Of a DNA stretch of 64,000 bases, positions 17,329 through 26,520 are shown in pieces. Positions within the stretch are counted from its first letter, which is position 1. Every line of letters starts with the position of its first letter. The stretch covers positions 868,001 to 932,000 of the forward strand of contig NZ_CVRB01000001.1 of the NCBI RefSeq assembly GCF_001048695.1, in the 5' to 3' direction. Under the pieces are notes generated by a model that saw nothing but the letters and a program-made list of their open reading frames with translations, was not told where the DNA came from and searched no databases. The position numbers were made by a program, and so were the translations under genes. The stretch comes from Neobacillus massiliamazoniensis (GTDB lineage Bacteria > Bacillota > Bacilli > Bacillales > Cytobacillaceae).

Positions 17329-17988
17329 TCAAGCAAACCCATTATCTTTTAAAAATTGAGCAGTAATCCCTGTTGTGCCATTTTTCTTTGCGCCATCTAA
17401 CGACCTTGAAATAAAATGCCCAACATATTTTCCAAGCATATCGCATTCAAGATTGACCAAGTCACCCGGTCCTTTCAGACCAAGAACGGTTTCGCTGAGC
17501 GTATGGGGAATAAGGGATAAAGTAAAGCTTTTTTCCGTCACTTCAAAAACAGTTAAGCTAGTCCCGTCAACGGCAATCGAGCCCTTTAAAATAACAAATT
17601 GCAGCAAGTCTTCAGGTGCTTCAATTTCGTAGTAAACGGCATTTTCAACCGCCTTTTTATTTTTAATAATACCTGTCCCATCAATATGTCCTGATACGAA
17701 ATGACCGCCAAATCTGCCGCCTGCTGCCATTGCTCGCTCCAGGTTTACTTTGGAACCCCGTTTTACAGAATTTAAGCTGGTAGCTTTTATCGTTTCCGGC
17801 ATGACATCCACCATAAACTGATTCCCTGTGAAAGAGGTGACAGTCAAACAGACTCCATTTACCGCGATACTATCCCCAAGATGAACATCTTCAAGAATGG
17901 TTTTCGCGTCAATTGTCAGTACAAATGATTCTCCTGTTCGCTGGACATTTGTCACCATGCCAATCTCTTCTATAATTCCTGTGAACAT
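17329..17988 (-). CDS. ribE: riboflavin synthase alpha subunit RibE
   Basis: A 219-residue protein with the characteristic internal duplication: MFTGIIEEIG at the start of lobe 1 with SIAVNGVCLTV, and the second lobe with SIAVDGTSLTV. It dismutates two lumazine molecules into riboflavin and the pyrimidine substrate. AAGGAGAAGAAC lies upstream of the ATG. It is the second gene of the operon, 15 bases after ribD. Confidence 0.95.
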   Translation of the reverse strand: MFTGIIEEIGMVTNVQRTGESFVLTIDAKTILEDVHLGDSIAVNGVCLTVTSFTGNQFMVDVMPETIKATSLNSVKRGSKVNLERAMAAGGRFGGHFVSGHIDGTGIIKNKKAVENAVYYEIEAPEDLLQFVILKGSIAVDGTSLTVFEVTEKSFTLSLIPHTLSETVLGLKGPGDLVNLECDMLGKYVGHFISRSLDGAKKNGTTGITAQFLKDNGFA

Positions 17989-18003
17989 ATTTTGTTCTTC
18001 TCC

Positions 18004-19086
18004 TTATTTTGGTTCTGCAATGATTTTTATATCATGTCCAACCATTTCAACATCCTTAATATTTAATGACACCACTTCAGCAATTTTGTTAATTCCTTCA
18101 CCTCCAAAGGATGTTGGGGCAAATTTGCCGCCAAGTAATTTTGGGGCAATATAAGTAATGACTTGTTGAAAGGCCCGTTCCTTCAAAAAACTTCCGTGAA
18201 CTTCTGCACCACCTTCCACAAACAACGAGGTGACTCCCTTTTCCCCAATTACCTTTAGCATTTCCTGAATAATAATTTGCTCATTAGGCATTATAATCAC
18301 TTCGATTCCTCGTTCTCTAAACTCGGTTACAAGGTCAGGATTGGCTTTATTTCCTGTTACAATCCAAGTAGGAGCCAAATTATCGTTAATGATGTTCGCT
18401 TCCTTAGGGGTTCTTAATTGGGAATCAAGGATGATTCTGATGGGATTTTTCCCACCATTTGAAAGTCTGGTTGTCAAGCTAGGATTATCCCGAATCACTG
18501 TATTTACTCCAACTAAAATAGCATCATGCTGATGGCGGTATTGATGAACATCTTTTCTTGCCTCTTCACCAGTGATCCATTTACTTTCCCCTGTCACAGT
18601 TGCCGTTTTTCCATCTAAACTGATAGCCGTCTTTAAGGTAACAAAGGGTAGGCCTGTTCGGATATTGTAGAAAAATACCTTATTCATCTCACGTGCTTCC
18701 TCTTGAAGTAAACCAACTTCTACTTCGATCCCTGCATTTTTAATTTTTTGAATACCTCTTCCCGAAACATGTGGATTAGGGTCAGTTGATGCAACAAATA
18801 CTTTTTTAATTCCTGTTTGGATAACTAAATCCGAACAAGGCGGTGTTCTCCCATGATGACTGCATGGTTCAAGGGTCACATATAATGTGGCACCTTCTGC
18901 CTTCTCACCTGCCATTTTGATCGCATGAACCTCCGCATGAGGCTCGCCAGCTTTCAAATGTACACCGATACCGACAATTTGATGATCTTTCACCAGTACG
19001 GCACCGACAACAGGATTGGGGGATGTTTGGCCAAGTGTTCCTTTTGTAAGATCTAACGCTAATTTCATGTAATCTGCATCATTCAT
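18004..19086 (-). CDS. ribD: bifunctional pyrimidine deaminase/reductase RibD
   Basis: A 360-residue protein. The N-terminal cytidine-deaminase-like domain has the zinc motif HAEVHAIKMAG and TLEPCSHHGRTPPCSD. The C-terminal RibD reductase domain starts near residue 145 (FVTLKTAISLDGKTA) and ends with the FVEGGAEVHGSFL motif. It carries out steps two and three of riboflavin synthesis. It is the first gene after the FMN riboswitch; GGGGTGGGGA precedes the ATG. Confidence 0.96.
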   Translation of the reverse strand: MNDADYMKLALDLTKGTLGQTSPNPVVGAVLVKDHQIVGIGVHLKAGEPHAEVHAIKMAGEKAEGATLYVTLEPCSHHGRTPPCSDLVIQTGIKKVFVASTDPNPHVSGRGIQKIKNAGIEVEVGLLQEEAREMNKVFFYNIRTGLPFVTLKTAISLDGKTATVTGESKWITGEEARKDVHQYRHQHDAILVGVNTVIRDNPSLTTRLSNGGKNPIRIILDSQLRTPKEANIINDNLAPTWIVTGNKANPDLVTEFRERGIEVIIMPNEQIIIQEMLKVIGEKGVTSLFVEGGAEVHGSFLKERAFQQVITYIAPKLLGGKFAPTSFGGEGINKIAEVVSLNIKDVEMVGHDIKIIAEPK

Positions 19087-19111
19087 AAAATCCCCACCCC
19101 TTTAACAAAAA

Positions 19112-19152
19112 ATAAAAAAACCCTGAAGATCATTTACTCTTCAGGGTTTGTT
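19112..19152 (-). terminator. Intrinsic terminator of the FMN riboswitch
   Basis: Read on minus, AAACCCTGAAGA pairs with TCTTCAGGGTTT around a short loop and is followed by a T-rich run. It lies between the RFN aptamer and ribD. Confidence 0.88.
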
Positions 19153-19221
19153 TAAGACAATAACAAATTAAGGCCCTCAAAAAGGGTATTTTTTTCGCAC
19201 CTTTTTAAGTCCTAATTTTTT

Positions 19222-19366
19222 TCCTTCTCCCATCCAGACTTTAACTGTCGGCCCTGGAGTTTCACCAGATCCACCGTTTAACGAAAACGTTAACCGGGTC
19301 ACGGACTAAGAAGCACAGCTTCATCACCGCCGGTTCGGAATTTCACCTGACCCCGAAGGAAACCAT
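19222..19366 (-). promoter_or_regulatory. FMN riboswitch (RFN element)
   Basis: Read on minus, it starts CCTTCGGGGTCAGGTGAAAT and contains the conserved blocks ACCGGCGGTGATG, AGTCCGTGACCCG, GGATCTGGTGAAACTCC and GGGCCGACAGTTAAAGTC, and ends GGATGGGAGAAGG. With the following terminator it should attenuate the rib operon when FMN is bound. Confidence 0.95.
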
Positions 19367-19634
19367 ATTCAATTTTCATTAATCATTAATTATCTAAATT
19401 GCTCAAAAACGATTTATTATCAATGTATTTCAGACAATTACATTTTGCTAAATGCTCTATAATGCTTTTAGATATTCCTAAAAATCATCAAGTTTCCTAC
19501 CAAAATCCTACCGTTTTACTACAAATAAAAGATCTTTTATTTTGATATTAATATATCATTAATAAAATAAAAAGCAAGGAATTTTACCCTTGGTTTCCAT
19601 CAAACCAATCGAAGAACGATTTTTTTGATGCTAA

Positions 19635-19952
19635 TTATATATAAAAACTTAAAGATAAAATAACATAAGGAGTGAAGGGAATGAGAACTAAATGCAGGAT
19701 AAATATGAACCAAGAGTATATTGTGCACTTTTCCATTTTTGTAATTTTTTCGAAAATAGCATTTAAAACCAAAGAACCAATAATTGAAACTATTGCCCAG
19801 AAAGTATATTCTCTTATATAAGCTGAAGATAGGGAAGTTGATAGATCATCAACAGTAAAACCAAGGATTAATAAAAAAGGAAATACAAATGGATAGACTA
19901 GAATATATGAAAAAAAATAAATAATATATATTAATAGTGATTTTTCTTTCAC
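19635..19952 (-). CDS. small membrane protein of unknown function
   Basis: A 105-residue, highly hydrophobic protein with about three to four membrane segments and a short Lys-rich N-terminus (MKEKSLL). I do not recognise a family. It starts with GTG 19952, with GAAGG about 9 nt upstream. It is isolated: the rib operon leader lies on one side and about 450 bases without a clear gene on the other, so it may be monocistronic. The AT-rich composition matches the flanking intergenic DNA. It could be a real orphan gene or a spurious open frame in AT-rich DNA; the hydropathy pattern favours real. Confidence 0.5.
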   Translation of the reverse strand: MKEKSLLIYIIYFFSYILVYPFVFPFLLILGFTVDDLSTSLSSAYIREYTFWAIVSIIGSLVLNAIFEKITKMEKCTIYSWFIFILHLVLIPFTPYVILSLSFYI

Positions 19953-20409
19953 TAATCAAACCTTCAAAGTTTTATACATATTCTTCTAACTTTTCGACAA
20001 AAGGGGATTTTTTCCTTCTTTTTAGAGCAAAAAGCACACTGAAGGATCTTTATGATTCGTTATTTATTTTTTGTGTTGGATAAACATTTTGCATGTTGCA
20101 ACTATTTAACGGAAAAAAGTTGTTTTTTATTCTATTTTATCTCTTCTAATTTCCGAAATAATTATTCTATATTACTCTAAATTGATTCATTATTATTTAT
20201 GATTTCCTACCAAATAACCTATCAGAAGATAAAATGAGGTAAAAAAAACCACCATAAACACTATAATATCAAGTGATTGGCAGTTTTTTATATCGTTAAA
20301 TATTTTATCTGACCCCGAAGGAAATATTCACTTTTGATTTTGATAAAATAATGCTTTAGTTATACTGTTAAGGTAAACACTCCAGACTAATGACCGTCCA
20401 ATAGAGTCT
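19953..20409. other. Intergenic stretch without a recognised gene
   Basis: About 450 AT-rich bases downstream of hemY. I see no coding potential. The only notable sequence is CTGACCCCGAAGGAAA at 20309-20324, which repeats the 5' end of the FMN riboswitch. Confidence 0.6.
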
Positions 20410-21813
20410 TCACAAGAAATGTAGAACCTTCTCCTTCGCAGCCTCACCTTGGTCGATACAGCCTGGGATCCCGACTCCCTCATAGGAAGCTCCAGCTAAG
20501 AATACACCTGGAAGCTCTTTGGCAAGAGATTCTTTCACGTTTTTCATTCGGTCCAAATGGCCAATTGTATATTGCGGCATTGCCTTTTTCCATCTCGTAA
20601 TAATATGGAATTCAGGTTCAGCAGTAATATTCATCGTTTTATTCAAATCATTTAGGACGATTTTGATGATTTCCTCATCAGCCAAATCAATAACCCCTTG
20701 GTCATCCGGTTTACCGATAAAGCAACGTAATAACACTTTTCCTTCAGGTGTTGAGGTCGGCCATTTTTTATGCGTCCATGTACATGCCGTGATTCGATGA
20801 TCACTGTTTCTGGATACGACAAATCCGGTTCCCTCAATATCCTGCTTAATGGCCGATTTCGGGAATCCCATGACAACATTGGCGATCGAATTAGACGGCA
20901 TATTTTTAAAAACATCCATAAATGAGTAGTCACTAAGCATTTGTTGGGCATGGAAATGGTCGGTTGCAATCACGATGCTGTCGGCTTTTACGCTTGTTCC
21001 ATTTGCTAAAAGACAATGATAGCCCTCCTCCGCACGAACAATTTTTATAACTCCTGTTCCCTTCATGATACTTCCAGGCTCTAACCTTTTTTCTACTGCT
21101 TCAATCAGGGATTCAAGTCCGGTATTCAAGGAAATAAACATGCCTTTCCTTGTCGGCTGTTTTTTTAGAGGTTTTGCAGGCCTTGGAACTGTCTTTTTTA
21201 AACCCAGGACAAGACTCCGATAGTTTTGTTCCATATCATAAAAATTTGGAAACAGTGCCATTAAGCTTAATTTGTCAATATCACCAGCGTAAATTCCCGC
21301 AAGCAATGGTTCAATTAAATTTTCGACAATTTCATTCCCTAATCTCCTGCGAAAGAAGCCGCCTAATGCCTGATCGGAAAGCTTTTTTCCTCTAGGTAAA
21401 ATAAAATCCCCTGCAGCCCGCAGTTTCCCTTTCATTGAAAAAAGGCTCGAAACTGCAAATGGAGTTACCTTTGTCGGAATACCCATATACGCACCTTCAG
21501 GCATGGTATGCAGTTTTCCATTTACGTGAAGAAAAGATTTTCCTGCCGTATTATAGACGACGTTCTCCTTCAGTCCAACTTCCTCAATGAGTTTTAGTCC
21601 ACTTTTTTTGGTGACAATAATGGAATCAGGTCCCTTTTCGATGATATACCCATCTTTACTGATTGTTTGGATGACTCCGCCAAGGCGAGGGCTTGCTTCA
21701 ATTAACTTTATTTCGATTGGGATTTTCTTTTCCTTTGCTTCCTTTTGTAAAAAATACGCTGTCGATAAACCTGTAATACCGCCGCCAATGACAACGACCT
21801 TTTTTATCTCCAT
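20410..21813 (-). CDS. hemY: protoporphyrinogen/coproporphyrinogen III oxidase HemY (CgoX)
   Basis: About 467 residues. The FAD-binding dinucleotide motif VVVIGGGITGLSTAYFL is at the very N-terminus, followed by EASPRLGGVIQT, GYIIEKGPDS and GIPTKVTPF, all close to Bacillus subtilis HemY. The C-terminal FAD-contact motif is LAGASYEGVGIPGCIDQG. In Gram-positives it oxidises coproporphyrinogen III in the coproporphyrin-dependent haem pathway. The frame is open to TTG 21834. I chose ATG 21813, preceded by AGGTGA; GTG 21822 with GGAG is an alternative. The usual partners hemE and hemH are not next to it. Confidence 0.93.
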   Translation of the reverse strand: MEIKKVVVIGGGITGLSTAYFLQKEAKEKKIPIEIKLIEASPRLGGVIQTISKDGYIIEKGPDSIIVTKKSGLKLIEEVGLKENVVYNTAGKSFLHVNGKLHTMPEGAYMGIPTKVTPFAVSSLFSMKGKLRAAGDFILPRGKKLSDQALGGFFRRRLGNEIVENLIEPLLAGIYAGDIDKLSLMALFPNFYDMEQNYRSLVLGLKKTVPRPAKPLKKQPTRKGMFISLNTGLESLIEAVEKRLEPGSIMKGTGVIKIVRAEEGYHCLLANGTSVKADSIVIATDHFHAQQMLSDYSFMDVFKNMPSNSIANVVMGFPKSAIKQDIEGTGFVVSRNSDHRITACTWTHKKWPTSTPEGKVLLRCFIGKPDDQGVIDLADEEIIKIVLNDLNKTMNITAEPEFHIITRWKKAMPQYTIGHLDRMKNVKESLAKELPGVFLAGASYEGVGIPGCIDQGEAAKEKVLHFL

Positions 21814-21963
21814 TTCGATCACCTGCATCTCCAAGATTGTTTGTTCAGCATTTCACAAATAATTTAAAAAGGAAGGAAACTCCTTCCTTCCTCTTCTTCT
21901 ATTTTAAATCTTTTGTAATAAAAAATAGATTATCTCTTAAAATTGTTAAAAATTTGTTTAAAT

Positions 21964-22434
21964 TTATTCTTTATATGATTTAATCGGTAAGAATATATCA
22001 AAATATAGCTCTTCAGATGCATTAGTCTCTATTTGTTTCTTTGGAAAAATTTCTAAGCCTAATGCTTGGTGGTCTTGTTCATATCCGTATTCTTTCATCC
22101 AGTCGAATATTTTTAAATATGTATTTTCTACTTCCTCTGGTCTTCCTTTATAGGATGTAACAACATAGTTTTTTCCTGGAATAGTAAAACCAACCATGCC
22201 TTCAGGAATCTGATCAATTTTATTTACTGGCGTTGTTACATAATAGGTAATCTCTGTTTCCCTGCTATGGAAAGGTGCAATCAAAACAGGTTCTTCCGTC
22301 TGATGAGCTACTTCATCTAACCGTGTCTCCATAACTTTGAATAACTTAGGAATAGAACTTGCTTGTGAATAACTCCCATTCCATGAAATCCCAACTACTT
22401 TTATTTCATCTCTTTCTACTACTTGGATGTCCAA
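21964..22434 (-). CDS. GyrI-like / AraC-type effector-binding domain protein
   Basis: A 156-residue stand-alone GyrI-like small-molecule-binding domain. It starts with the family pattern of a short strand and VVGISWNGSYSQ, has an IPGKNYVV segment in the middle, and ends EELYFDIFLPI, the acidic-plus-strand motif common at the end of this fold. No DNA-binding domain is attached. Members bind cationic hydrophobic compounds or act as SbmC/GyrI-type proteins; its ligand is unknown. TTG 22434 is the start, with AGGGGGGA 6 nt upstream. Confidence 0.75.
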   Translation of the reverse strand: MDIQVVERDEIKVVGISWNGSYSQASSIPKLFKVMETRLDEVAHQTEEPVLIAPFHSRETEITYYVTTPVNKIDQIPEGMVGFTIPGKNYVVTSYKGRPEEVENTYLKIFDWMKEYGYEQDHQALGLEIFPKKQIETNASEELYFDIFLPIKSYKE

Positions 22435-22564
22435 GCATATCCCCCCTTTTAATACATTCTATTTTCAGAATTCTAGATTTATCCCAGGAAATCCTTTTAA
22501 AACAAAAAAAGAAGATTAATAAAATATCACCATTGAAATTTAAAAAATAGTATTCATTTAAAAG

Positions 22565-22830
22565 AGGCTGTACCAAATGTGACAGGCACCACTATATGTA
22601 CAAAGTTCATGATATTTTTTACGTTTATTGGAGCGGAAGGTGCTCGACTCCTCGAAAATGCTATCGCATTACCTTCGTGCGTGGGTGGATTCAAGGATGT
22701 AATTCAATGTCCTGCGGGAGTATGGGGCAGGGGAGACCCCGCAGGCGCAATAGCGCCGAGGAGGCTCCCCCGGACCGCCCGCGGAAAGTGATCTTCTTGA
22801 GCGGAAATCAACAGACAAGTTTAACAGACC
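22565..22830 (+). repeat. Family A dispersed repeat, copy 3 (long variant, altered left end)
   Basis: The right three quarters match copy 1. The left end reads GGCTGTACCAAATGTGACAGGCACCAC, that is, the normal left terminus is replaced by a segment containing a relative of the GGTGTCAGGCACC motif. This suggests rearrangement within or next to the element. Confidence 0.75.
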
Positions 22831-22839
22831 ATTAATAAA

Positions 22840-22878
22840 AAGGGAGTGTCCCTAAAGTTATTTTGGACACCCTCTTTT
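22840..22878. terminator. Bidirectional terminator-like hairpin after katA
   Basis: AGGGAGTGTCC and GGACACCCT pair around a short loop. T-rich tails occur on both strands (CTCTTTTTAA and CCCTTTTTATT). On minus it ends the catalase transcript. As at copy 1, it directly follows the right end of a family A repeat. Confidence 0.7.
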
Positions 22879-22893
22879 TAAACGATAAGGACA

Positions 22894-24354
22894 TTATTTT
22901 ACTTCTTGTGGAAGAGCTAGGACTAAACCTTTGGCGATCCGCTCTCCAAAATCTGCATCCGCTTTATAGAAATTTAAAGCTGCCCGCAGCTTGATTTCTT
23001 TCTTTGTTACAGGTTTCATAGAATTGACGATATTTTCAACAGTCCGGGCTTTTTCCCTTTCATCCATGAGACGGTATAGGTCACCGGCTTGTGTATAGTG
23101 ATCGTCTTGATCATAAGCGACCTGCTCAGCAACACCACTTACTTGGAATGGTGCCTGCTTAAACTCATGTGCTTCTTTCGGTCCTCCAAAACTGTTTGGC
23201 TCGTAATAAACCGATCCGCCTCCATTACTATCAAAACGTAATTGACCATCACGTTGATAGTTATTTACTTCCACCTTTGGACGGTTAATCGGCAGCGCAG
23301 CGTGGTTGGCGCCAACACGATAGCGGTGAGCATCAGAATAGGCAAAAATACGACCTTGCAGCATTTTATCCGGAGATGCCTCAACACCCGGTACCATCGT
23401 TCCAGGTGAGAATGTTGCTTGCTCAACCTCCGCAAAATAGTTTTCCGGATTGCGGTTTAATACCATTCGACCCACTTCGATCAATGGATAATCCTTATGT
23501 GACCAAATTTTCGTTACATCAAATGGATCAAAGTGATACGTGTCTGCTTCCTCTAAAGGCATTATTTGAACGTACAGCTTCCATGCAGGAAAATCGCCTT
23601 TTTCGATTGCATTAAAAAGATCTTCTGTATGATAATCAGGATTTTCCCCTGCTAGCTTTGCCGCTACTTCATTTGTCATATTTTTAACGCCTAGTTCTGT
23701 TTTAAAATGATACTTTACCCAAACTGCTTTCCCTTCGGCGTTAACCCATTTGAAAGTATGGCTTCCATAACCATTCATATGACGGAATGTTGCCGGAATA
23801 CCACGGTCACCCATCAAATAGGTAACCTGGTGTAACGATTCAGGTGATAATGACCAAAAATCCCAGACAGCTGTAGGATTTTTCAAATGTGTTTGCGGAT
23901 CTCTTTTTTGAGTATGGATAAAGTCAGGAAATTTAATCGCATCACGAATAAAGAAGATTGGTGTATTGTTTCCAACTAAATCATAGTTGCCTTCTTCTGT
24001 ATAAAATTTTACTGCGAAACCGCGCGGATCACGAACTGTATCCGCTGAGCCTAATTCACCTGCAACTGTCGAGAAACGGATGAATATTGGCGTCCGTTTG
24101 CCAACACTATTAAACACCTTTGCCTTCGTATATTGGGACATATCATTAATTACTTCGAAATATCCATGAGCCCCTGCACCTTTAGCATGAACCACACGTT
24201 CCGGAACACGCTCACGATTAAAATGGGCCAATTTTTCAATTAAATGAAAATCTTGAATTAATGTTGGTCCGCGGGAACCGGCAGTCATCGAATTTTGATT
24301 ATCTCCAACAGGAGTTCCATGACTCGTTGTCAGCTGTTTGTTTTTGTTTGTCAT
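22894..24354 (-). CDS. katA: monofunctional haem catalase (clade 3), KatA-like
   Basis: A 486-residue small-subunit catalase that converts H2O2 to water and oxygen in the cytoplasm. The catalytic His is H56 in [10 protein letters not shown] and the distal Asn is N129 in DLVGNNTP. The proximal haem ligand is Y339 in [12 protein letters not shown]. The length is typical of clade 3 (NADPH-binding, about 480-500 residues). AGAGGTGATTAG precedes the ATG. The AT-rich upstream region holds imperfect palindromes such as TTTATTCTAAATAAA (about 24401-24415) where a PerR site would be expected, but the match is too poor to call. Confidence 0.96.
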   Translation of the reverse strand: MTNKNKQLTTSHGTPVGDNQNSMTAGSRGPTLIQDFHLIEKLAHFNRERVPERVVHAKGAGAHGYFEVINDMSQYTKAKVFNSVGKRTPIFIRFSTVAGELGSADTVRDPRGFAVKFYTEEGNYDLVGNNTPIFFIRDAIKFPDFIHTQKRDPQTHLKNPTAVWDFWSLSPESLHQVTYLMGDRGIPATFRHMNGYGSHTFKWVNAEGKAVWVKYHFKTELGVKNMTNEVAAKLAGENPDYHTEDLFNAIEKGDFPAWKLYVQIMPLEEADTYHFDPFDVTKIWSHKDYPLIEVGRMVLNRNPENYFAEVEQATFSPGTMVPGVEASPDKMLQGRIFAYSDAHRYRVGANHAALPINRPKVEVNNYQRDGQLRFDSNGGGSVYYEPNSFGGPKEAHEFKQAPFQVSGVAEQVAYDQDDHYTQAGDLYRLMDEREKARTVENIVNSMKPVTKKEIKLRAALNFYKADADFGERIAKGLVLALPQEVK

Positions 24355-24551
24355 CTAATCACCTCTTACACCATTTTTTAAAACTTTAACCAATTTATCT
24401 TTATTCTAAATAAATATTAATTATTCCTAAAATTGTCCATTTCAATTGAAAATTAGCAGCTTAACTATCATAAAATAGTCATCTGCACTGTCCTAACTTG
24501 ACCATTTCACATAAAACTATAGTAATTCGGATAAAGAGAGAGGGATTTTGA

Positions 24552-26000
24552 ATGCCTGCTATTTCAGGGCAAGAGTATATTGACAGAATTAACAGGTTGA
24601 ATGCTGAGATTTGGATAGAAGGAAAACGGGTGGAAGGTAATATTTCAGACCATCCCATATTCTCGGGGATCATAAAAAGCCAGTCAAAATTATATGATTT
24701 ACAATTGGAGACCGATAAAGCAAATATAATGACATTCACTTCTCCTACCACCGGGAATAAAGTGGGAACATCTTTTTTAGTACCAAAAACTAAAGAAGAT
24801 TTACACTTACGCCGGCTCATGGTTCAAGAATGGGCCAGAACAAGTGCTGGAATGTTAGGGCGCTCACCGGATTATATGAATACTGTATTAATGGCTTTTA
24901 CAGAAGCAGCAGACGTTTTTCAAGATTCGGATCGTCCTTTTGCTCAAAACTTAAGGAATTTTTTTGACGAAGCAATGGAAAATGATTATTCACTTACACA
25001 TACCTTTATCAACCCACAGGTAAACCGCTCACAAGCATACCTAGAAAATATGGACCAAATTATTTCAGCGCAAACGATTAAGAGTAATGAAGAAGGGATT
25101 GTTGTAAAAGGGGCACGGCTCTTAGCCACGCAAGGCGGTATTACAGATGAAATTCTCGTATTTCCAACGCCTTCATCCATGATTAATAGTGACTTTGCCT
25201 ATGCATTTTCCATTCCTAGTAATACCCCTGGTTTAAAATTCCTTTGCCGTGAATCTTTTAACTATAAAAAGTCATCATTCAATCATCCTTTAAGTTCTCA
25301 TTTTGATGAGAATGATACAGTTGTGGTATTTGATGATGTAACAGTTCCATGGGAGCGTGTATTTTGCTATCAAAATCCTAAGGCGGCCTACAGTATCTTT
25401 GATGAGAGCAGTTTTTATCCATTAGCGGTACATCAGGTAACAGCCAGAAGAATTATCAAGACTGAATTTATTCTTGGGGTTGCGCAAATGATTGTCGATA
25501 CGATAAACGTAGGAGATTATCAGCACATTAAACAAAAAATCAGTGAAATAATTGTGGGGTTAGAAAGCCTTAAAGCTCTTATATGCGCTTCAGAAGTAAA
25601 TGCTCAGCTCGACAAATGGGGAACAATGACCCCTGACTTTAATTCATTATCTGCTGCCATCCTTCTCTATTCGAGAATGTATCCGCGCTATTGCGAAATA
25701 ATCCAGCAAATAGGCGCAAGCGGACTTGTGACGATCCCAGGGGAAGAGGACTTTTCTTCTGAAATCGGAAATGACCTTGAAATTTATTTACAAGCGGCAA
25801 ATGCCAATGGAGTAGAGCGAGTAAAACTTTTCCGTTTGGCATGGGATATCAGTATGAGTTCATTTGGAACAAGACAAATGCAGTACGAACGCTTTTTTTT
25901 CGGTGACCCTATCAGATTGGAATGTAATCTCTACCAAAGTTACAATAAAGAGGGATATATTGACTTTGTAAATAAGTTTTTTAAAGGACTAGGTGATTAG
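24552..26000 (+). CDS. FADH2-dependent 4-hydroxyphenylacetate 3-hydroxylase family protein (HpaB-like)
   Basis: A 482-residue flavin-dependent monooxygenase large component. It begins SGQEYIDRINRLNAEIWIEG with the family N-terminal helical domain, has VVVFDDVTVPWERVF (the acyl-CoA-dehydrogenase-like flavin-contact strand) near residue 260, and ends with the helical FGTRQMQYERFFFGDP. Its length equals that of Bacillus YoaI-type proteins. Such enzymes hydroxylate phenols with FADH2 from a separate reductase; no HpaC reductase is next to it, so a general flavin reductase may serve. AGAGAGGG precedes the ATG. The true phenolic substrate is unknown. Confidence 0.88.
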   Translation: MPAISGQEYIDRINRLNAEIWIEGKRVEGNISDHPIFSGIIKSQSKLYDLQLETDKANIMTFTSPTTGNKVGTSFLVPKTKEDLHLRRLMVQEWARTSAGMLGRSPDYMNTVLMAFTEAADVFQDSDRPFAQNLRNFFDEAMENDYSLTHTFINPQVNRSQAYLENMDQIISAQTIKSNEEGIVVKGARLLATQGGITDEILVFPTPSSMINSDFAYAFSIPSNTPGLKFLCRESFNYKKSSFNHPLSSHFDENDTVVVFDDVTVPWERVFCYQNPKAAYSIFDESSFYPLAVHQVTARRIIKTEFILGVAQMIVDTINVGDYQHIKQKISEIIVGLESLKALICASEVNAQLDKWGTMTPDFNSLSAAILLYSRMYPRYCEIIQQIGASGLVTIPGEEDFSSEIGNDLEIYLQAANANGVERVKLFRLAWDISMSSFGTRQMQYERFFFGDPIRLECNLYQSYNKEGYIDFVNKFFKGLGD

Positions 26001-26075
26001 TAGGAGATAATCCATTGGTCTTCGAATTGTGGTTTTATATTGAAAAAATGTTTACCAATAATGGTCTTTACCTAA

Positions 26076-26203
26076 AAAAGAGGATGTCCCAAAACCAAGT
26101 GTCAGACCCCTCAACCTGCAATTTATAGTTGAACATTGCTTAATATTCAACTATATATAAAGTGTTAAGTGAGATGTCAGACCCTTTAAGGGCATCCTCT
26201 TTT
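26076..26203. terminator. Terminator-like stem with an expanded 99-nt loop
   Basis: AAAAGAGGATGTCCC pairs with GGGCATCCTCTTTT (one bulged base), but 99 bases separate the arms. The loop holds a nested 10-bp palindrome TATAGTTGAA/TTCAACTATA (26127-26158 region) and two copies of GTCAGACCC. It sits between the convergent hpaB-like and cold-shock genes, where a bidirectional terminator is expected. Confidence 0.55.
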
Positions 26204-26215
26204 ATTGGCAGATTA

Positions 26216-26416
26216 TTATTTTTTATGGACGTTAACTGCCTGTGGTCCACGTTGTCCATTTTCAATATCGAACGTTACTTCTTGACCTTCTTCTAATGAT
26301 TTGTAACCTTCAGATTGAATGGCTGAATAGTGGACAAATACATCCTCGCCACCCTCACGCTCGATAAATCCAAAACCTTTTTCACTGTTAAACCATTTTA
26401 CTCTACCGTGTTCCAT
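26216..26416 (-). CDS. csp: cold-shock protein (CspA/CspB family)
   Basis: A 66-residue OB-fold RNA chaperone. RNP-1 is KGFGFIE and RNP-2 is DVFVHYSAI, both intact; the N-terminus [11 protein letters not shown] is diagnostic. The frame extends upstream, but ATG 26416 has AGGAGG about 9 nt before it and gives the standard family length. The acidic composition and [11 protein letters not shown] are typical of Bacillus Csps. It is probably monocistronic. Confidence 0.95.
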   Translation of the reverse strand: MEHGRVKWFNSEKGFGFIEREGGEDVFVHYSAIQSEGYKSLEEGQEVTFDIENGQRGPQAVNVHKK

Positions 26417-26520
26417 TTCTTTGTAGCCTCCTAGCATGTACCTATACATGAAATTGCAAAAATATACTTGCGTAATTATTTTTGCCATTATTGGCTTTTT
26501 TATTCAATAGAACAAGTATT

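Noticed and set aside
24395-24420. PerR box upstream of katA
   Set aside because: The palindromes there match the 7-1-7 PerR consensus poorly; I could not defend the call.
26216-26488. Longer 90-residue cold-shock protein start
   Set aside because: The upstream 24 residues are not Csp-like, and the AGGAGG site precedes the internal ATG at 26416.
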